The notes under the pieces were generated by a model, which had not been told where the DNA came from, did no database searches, and was given only the letters and a program-made list of their open reading frames with translations. A program made the translations under genes and the position numbers. Positions 58,430-64,000 of a stretch of 64,000 nt of DNA are shown in pieces. This DNA is from Owenia fusiformis (taxonomy: Eukaryota; Annelida; Polychaeta; Sabellida; Oweniidae), in the NCBI GenBank assembly GCA_903813345.2, contig CAIIXF020000009.1:21541759-21605758 (forward strand). Reading direction: 5' to 3'. Numbering within the stretch: position 1 is the first letter of the stretch; each line of letters starts with the position of its first letter.

Positions 58430-59130
58430 GATCGCTCTTAATAAATCGACCCGGTCTCAGTTTGATTTAAGTTAATTTAACAGACGCTGGGTATTTTACA
58501 ACATCGTATAGTAAATGCGTTTAACCAAGTTGGCAAGGTTTAATGGAATATCGGCCCGAATATAGTAGATTCAATGATGTCCCCATAAATGGTGAATAAT
58601 ACGTTACTGGTCAAGTAATTAAACAAATTGTGTTGCAAACTATCTGAGGTAACTTATTTTATGCTATGAACGCACGTAATTTTCGTATTTTTGCAACGCT
58701 GATGTTTGTTAGATTGTATCTGTTAACGCAATTTAGTGTACAAATGAAGTAAATACTTGAAATTCGTGTATTGGAAATAAAATATGCATGGATATGAATG
58801 AAACGTAATGTTTGTTTTGTTCATTAAAAATAATTCGACCTGATCTATTCCTCATATACAGTATACAATGTAGTTATATTTTACGAACGCTGGGCATCTT
58901 ACAATATCCAAAAATTAATGCTTATTAACAAGCTTGGCATTCAAGGATTTCGTTAATATCGGCCCAAAATGTTGTCCCTATAAACGTTGATTTGTAAGTA
59001 ATTCGTCGCAAGTATACCAAAGTCACTTATTTGTAAATGAGTGCATTTCTTATTATACTTTGAACGCATATGATTTTCAGCATTTTAGAACGCTTACTGT
59101 TGTCTTGAAAGTGTAGCGTAATAACGTTTT
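58430..59130 (+). repeat. About 406-bp tandem repeat, nearly 2 units
   Basis: ACGCTGGGTATTTTACAACA near 58494 and ACGCTGGGCATCTTACAATA near 58900; both followed by AATGC, AACCAAG/AACAAGC-TTGGCA, AATATCGGCCC and GTCCCYATAAA. Preceded by a TCGGCC-rich spot at 58289-58345 (GGGCCGATTCGGCCGATGGG). Confidence 0.65.
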
Positions 59131-59767
59131 TGAAACATGAAATTAACTGTAACAATGTAAAACATGTATTTATAAATATAATCCATGTGAATATATAGAA
59201 ATGACATTACACATTATGCATCAACTGAAAATAAAAATAAAATACTTTTGGATGTAGAAATGCGAACTGATCATTGATAAAGAGCGTCCGTTTTCGTGTT
59301 TGTACGATGGACGCTGTGGTAGCTACATGTGTAAGTAGGCCTACATTATGCCTTATTACATGTATTAAACAAATCAAACATTAAATGAGTTAACGTACCA
59401 TTTCCTTAGTTTATCTGATTTTAACGTCGTCCTGAACATTATAAAAGGCGATACAATATGTATATTTCGTTGGGTAAATTATTTGTTCCTTCATGAGTAT
59501 AGCAAGCAATACGTATATACGTTTAGGGGATCTGGATTTACAGACAATATTGTCACAGAATATGCAAATGCTAAGATGATTAAATGTACGAGTAATAAAC
59601 AGTGTTTGAATGATTATAAATATAAAGAATCCACTATTTAGTTTTGTGTTCATTTAATACAATTAACCTGTTTTACCCTACCAGTGGAGACGATGGGCTC
59701 AATTGCAGTATCATATTGCAGTAAGTACAATGTTAAAGTATTTTACATAAATAAGGGTAGAGATTAA

Positions 59768-60368
59768 AAGGTGGATTGGATCGAGTGGATTGGATTCATG
59801 TAAAAGGTGGATTGGATCAGGATTCTTCAAATTATGGATTTTCCTTAAAAATGTATATTGATCTCCCATCAGATGATTAATGCTCTCCTCACTTCCACAA
59901 TGTCAAATAATAGATGTTATATCATTTTGCTTGGGTAGGCTAGAAAGGTGACCTCAGATACACAATCTTAATTATTCCAAGAGTAAATTTAGACGTTTCA
60001 CAAATCATAAGGCATGCTTTTGAAGTCGAAGTCCATATCATCTGTTTTCAATTCAAACAGAACATGTCTTGGGAACACCCACACGTCAATTTGAATGACA
60101 GTTTTTCTCTATAGATCTATGTTTATTATGTCTTACTAATGTTTATTTACAGGGGAGAGTAGTTAAATACTTTAGAGTATCTATCAACTAATTGAAATAT
60201 GTATTTGTCATTGCTTTGTCGATTCTTAAAGGGACCCAAGTAATCATAAAATACTTTAGCCCGGAGGAAATTGCTAAGAGGGAGTACAACTAAAAAATCC
60301 ATATTTTGAAGATTCCCGATCCAATCCACCTTTTACATGAATCCAATCCACTCGATCCAATCCACCTT
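59768..60368. mobile_element. TTAA-flanked element with an integrase fragment, 601 bp
   Basis: TTAA at 59764-59767 and 60369-60372. TIR of about 52 bp: AAGGTGGATTGGATCGAGTG, then GATTGGATTCATGTAAA, then a second AAGGTGGATTGGATC; its inverse closes the right end. TTAA fits piggyBac or Kolobok, or a 4-bp duplication of a Ginger transposon, which carries a retroviral-type integrase such as the remnant inside. Confidence 0.75.
60171..60248 (-). pseudogene. Retroviral-type integrase core remnant
   Basis: About 26 codons of a 60-codon frame read YDYLGPFKNRQSNDKY followed by IFQLVDRYSK. This matches the first-Asp region of Gypsy/Ginger-type DDE integrases (DYxGP, then YIxxxVDRxSK). The frame stops seven codons later and no second catalytic residue is seen, so it is a small dead fragment, unable to act. 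Confidence 0.6.
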
Positions 60369-60372
60369 TTAA

Positions 60373-61300
60373 TATCTGCCTAAATAAGGGGTTTAAATTT
60401 AATAATATGAAATATTTTGTCCTAGATATCGTTTATTTATACTCCAGGCCACAAGGGCCGATTACCGCCCATTTTACCTGAAATTGTGAATTGCAACAAT
60501 ATAGAGTACCTCTCTTGTACATAATTTCGGCAATGTTAAATAAAGAGATGGCATCAGAAGAACATATATAAAATGACAATTTACTTACCTGCATTTAAAT
60601 TCTACTGCGTGCTATAGAAGATCTAGAGTTTCTAGATAGCTTTGAAATCTTGCTAACTCTCGTTTTTTCATGTCGCGATTTTAAGAGATTTGCACTTTTT
60701 ATCTCTAATTTTGATAGCATATTTGAATTTAGTGACACGTTTTCTCCAATAATAGCTTTGATTTACACAGTTATGTCATTTAAATCATTTTCTATGACAT
60801 TTGAAAAAACTTGGGCCAAATCTCCATTGGTGCAGTACTAAAATTCATTCAAACCTTGGCTAATTTGTATGACAACCATCTTGTATTGACAATATTGACA
60901 GGGCCATCCAATAGTATGTCATTCGAGTTTCAGACAGATTCAACCAACACGTTTTGATAAATCATGAAATTAATTGACTATTGCACGTTTCTAGCACTGA
61001 AGTGAATGGAGGTCTGGCCCAAGTAAAGTCAAAGACAAACAAAAGTGACATTTATTATGTCAGCGTTATTCAGCTATTTAGAAACTATACAATTACTCCC
61101 GTGGGTTCAAAGCTAATAATAATATTTTTAGTTTCACTTATTTTGAGCAAAATACTTTGGGGTTTAGGTACTTTTCAGACATTCTAGAGGTGAGAATTAC
61201 ATAAAACCAGACAGGTTTTTAGTTTTATTTCATCGTTTTTATATAAAACCTCGTCTTCTTGAATAATTTTGGATTTGATTCATCCTTTACACTGACGTTT
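60373..61300. other. Intronic sequence, no gene seen
   Basis: AT-rich, no repeat or exon recognised. Confidence 0.5.
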
Positions 61301-61319
61301 CAGGTATATCAGTTTCAGA

Positions 61320-61920
61320 TTTTAGTCATTATGTGAAACAAAATCGAGAGATGTATGTAATAAGTGCCATTTTTAACAACTCCATTTGGAGTCGGAAAAG
61401 TGGCTTGAGAATGCAGGAAAACTGACCAATCAGAATGCCAGATTCCTCAGTATTTTTAAAGTGAATCTTCGATTATCGAGAAACTTTTTCACGTTCAAAT
61501 TTCACCTACTTATCCTACGTGGGTGGCTTCAAAGGTGATACCATCGGGAAACTGACAATGTTAGCTTCACTATGACATTATGCTTTTAGAAATCGATCGA
61601 GAAATGGCGGAGAAAAAGACCGATAAGTGTCATTTCTGTAAAACGTGAGTTTGGGGAGCTAAAGTGGATTGGGACTGCAAGAAAGTCGGCCAATCAGAAC
61701 GCAGCATTTCTTCAGTGAAACTTGGCATTCGAGAAATCACCTTTACTCTCTATTTCCCCCATTTTCTCGTAATTTGGTCATTACAAAAGTGGAACCATCG
61801 GAAAGCTATTGTTCCGAGCAAAACCATGGTCTTATTTATTTCGAAGTCTATCAATCAACAGCAGAGTTAAAGACTAATAAATTCCATTTTTATACAGCCA
61901 GTTTAGAGCAAAAAAGTGGA
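61320..61920 (+). repeat. Degenerate tandem repeat, about 250-270 bp
   Basis: Order of phrases CGAGAGATGT / CGAGAAATGG, AATAAGTGCCATTT / GATAAGTGTCATTT, AAAGTGG, GACCAATCAGAATGCCAG / GGCCAATCAGAACGCAG and CCATCGGGAA / CCATCGGAAA repeats with a third partial start near 61868. Strongly diverged; overlapping short frames are not genes. Confidence 0.5.
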
Positions 61921-62599
61921 TTTATGCAAATTAGCTAGACGTATCTAGGTTAGTAGCCCACGTATGTGGGTTAGTAGGTTTGTTCTGTCAAGGCCGCGCA
62001 TGTATCAATGCATAAGCAGATATCCGTTTCAGCATACTTTGAAACCGTACCTTACGTGTTCTTTCACGGAATCCACGTAGATTGAAAAATGCTGACATAT
62101 TTGGTCATTTCTATTTATTACACCTTAATTCGTATGATAGAATAGCGGGGATATTCTTTTTTCCATCTGAAAATGTACAAATGTACTTCAACATTGGGTG
62201 GGGAAAGATTTGTACATCAAACAAACCTTATTCAAATACATGAAGAAATAAACTCATATTATCAAGAAATTCTTGAAACCTCTGTTGCAGTTGCACGCAA
62301 AGACAAGAAGACTTTATTTCATGTATTTGGTTCTATAACCTGCGTAATCAACTGCATGCCTGTATGTACCTCCATGCAGAAACCATTTTTTAGGACTATA
62401 CGATTAAAGTTTTGTTTTTGGGGATAATGACAAATATTCTACTATTTTCCGTATTATCTCAGAAGGAAAACTGAATCTTTCACAGATTTCATATCGCAAA
62501 CATTATCTCGAAATATAGTTGACGATGCTTTTGGCCATACTAACTGACTAATAATTAATACATCTTGTTGATAAATGATGGAATCAGACTATGTTCGGC

Positions 62600-62965
62600 C
62601 TATTGTCATAATTAAAACAATCAGTCATTTCAATCATTTTATGCTATGGGCTTATTTTAAATATTGTTTATCCAAAGTAAAATTGGTTGTCTGAGTACGT
62701 TTGAGATCGGCGTTTAGCGCATTACACTACGTTGAAGCCTGGACGATATAAAAATGACTTTTTCATTTATACCAGGTGATGGATGGAATCAGACCATGTT
62801 CGATCTATTTTCGCAATTAACAAATCAGTCATTTAAATCATATATCAAAAGTATAATTGGTTGACTGAGTACGTTTGAGATATCAGTCATTTAAATCATT
62901 TAATGCTATAGGCTAATTTGGAATATAAAAATATAAAATTGGTTGTCTGAGTACGTTTAAGATTT
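62600..62965 (+). repeat. Tandem repeat with TTGGTTGTCTGAGTACGTTT, 3 copies
   Basis: ATTGGTTGTCTGAGTACGTT occurs near 62682, 62857 (GACTG variant) and 62938, each preceded by AGTCATTTAAATCAT-like and followed by GAGAT/AAGAT. Unit length is irregular (about 80-175 bp). Confidence 0.7.
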
Positions 62966-64000
62966 CAAACAGTATACTTTCAATAGAAAATAAAAATGGA
63001 TTAGAGCAGTATTGATTATTTTTAAATTTATAAGGAAAAATCCACCCCGCTTGTAAGGTTAGACTTTCACCAGGCCGTCATCGCCTCCCTAGATATCCAG
63101 CATGAAAAAAGTGCATTTTAACATCATACAGAGATGGTTGCTCAATGCTAATATAATTTATAATGAAAACAATGCAGCTCTACTTTCAAGGTTAGACTTT
63201 CACATGGCCTTCATCGCCTCCCTAGTAGATATCCATCATTGGCCAGCCGATCTTGAGGGTTCGGAAAGTACCTGGAAGGCGGGAAAGGGACTGCTGCGTT
63301 TGTATTTGTAGTGATAGAGATGCAGGCAAGAGGACTAAATTCCGTAATGCATGAGCCAAGTGTGCCAAGCCCGGTGCCAAGGGCCTTCACTTGGACTGTT
63401 GCAGACACCACGTGTGCTGAAAATACTAACAGACTAGCATATTGACATGATTCATTCATTACAATATAACGTAATGGATAAGATGTGGCTTATACATTGT
63501 ACATACTATTTTGTTGGTCACTTGTTTCGCATGTTACTAGCTTCACGTTTACGATCTATACTAACAAGTACAAGTAGGCTTTCACAATTAAACCATGGTT
63601 CATTATACACATCACACATGTTCTGCCAATTAAAGTTATCCTGAATTTGTATGAATTTGAATTATCCTGATATTGTATATTTATTCATTATTTTTGTACA
63701 TAGCATGTATATTGTTCGTATATGCTGAATTTCTTTAATTTGAAAGAAGGAATAATAAAAGAAAGAGGATAAATATTTGTATCATATTTTAATTTTAATT
63801 ATTGTTTTAAAATATTTGATAAGCTACGCCAAATGTGTTGCGCAAGAACGGGCGCATTACTAAAAGTAATTACGTTTAGTTTTCAAAGCTTTTTTCTTTC
63901 AACCGTGCGATATTTCCAATGTTAATTTTAGCTATAAAACCCCTCTAAGAACTGAAATATGTATTGATTAAGTGACGTTCAACATGTTACCATAGTAACT
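62966..64000. other. Intronic sequence with a 55-bp direct duplication
   Basis: AAGGTTAGACTTTCAC with GGCC, TCATCGCCTCCCTAG and AGATATCCA occurs at about 63055-63102 and 63189-63238. No further CCDC57 exon recognised; the rest is AT-rich. Confidence 0.55.

Noticed and set aside
61664-61938. Two overlapping plus-strand frames of 68 and 89 codons
   Set aside because: Both lie in a degenerate tandem repeat and read different frames of the same stretch.
56065-64000. Next CCDC57 exon
   Set aside because: I looked for a coiled-coil frame starting in phase 2 after an acceptor and saw none; a profile search on the sequence would be decisive.

Overview
The window is animal nuclear DNA: AT-rich, mostly intron and intergenic-type sequence, with split exons bounded by GT/AG sites, many short DNA-transposon relics with terminal inverted repeats (TIRs), a Penelope-like element fragment and Helitron-like tandem-repeat elements. 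This mixture, together with a rhodopsin-class receptor, suggests a marine invertebrate (echinoderm, hemichordate and mollusc/lophotrochozoan are all possible). The sequence alone does not settle the phylum.

Genes. Four plus-strand exons (1536-1704, 10422-10543, 17803-17891, 55907-56064) join in one open frame with compatible intron phases (1 in; 2, 1 and 0 at the junctions; 2 out). They encode about 179 residues of charged coiled coil that I recognise as the N-terminal half of a CCDC57 (centriolar satellite/centrosome protein) orthologue. Both ends of the gene lie outside the window. Its third intron is 38 kb and holds, on the opposite strand, a complete single-exon class A G-protein-coupled receptor of 359 residues (29436-30515). 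I found no other convincing protein gene.

Repeats, left to right. 1-2.1 kb: a hAT-like MITE, exon A, and a decayed minisatellite that appears to have grown out of the exon A/intron junction. 4.5-10.4 kb: a nest of Helentron-like elements built of 445- and 477-bp tandem repeats, in which two younger copies sit inside an older one; their empty sites can be read from a sister copy. 10.65-11.5 kb: a mariner relic with a MITE inside. 13.8-16.05 kb: a hAT-like MITE with an 8-bp target duplication, then another Helentron-like copy. 16-29 kb: dispersed repeats, a palindromic CACGTG cluster and a piggyBac-like MITE. 31-36 kb: a mariner-type MITE and a 1.66-kb element with perfect 51-bp TIRs. 42-44 kb: a foldback element with a 264-bp insertion in one arm, then a 502-bp MITE. 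46.7-52 kb: a diverged inverted duplication about 4.2 kb apart, with several small elements between the arms. 53.2-54.9 kb: a palindrome made of two inverted mariner 3-prime ends, abutting a Penelope-like GIY-YIG fragment. 56-62 kb: tandem arrays, a Harbinger-like MITE, and a TTAA-flanked element carrying a piece of retroviral-type integrase.

The genes have no evident shared function; the receptor is simply nested in the CCDC57 intron. The most informative part of the window is the layered transposon record, especially the Helentron-like nest and the nuclear-receptor half-site motifs its repeats carry. All coordinates were read by eye; element ends given without a target duplication may be off by a few bases.
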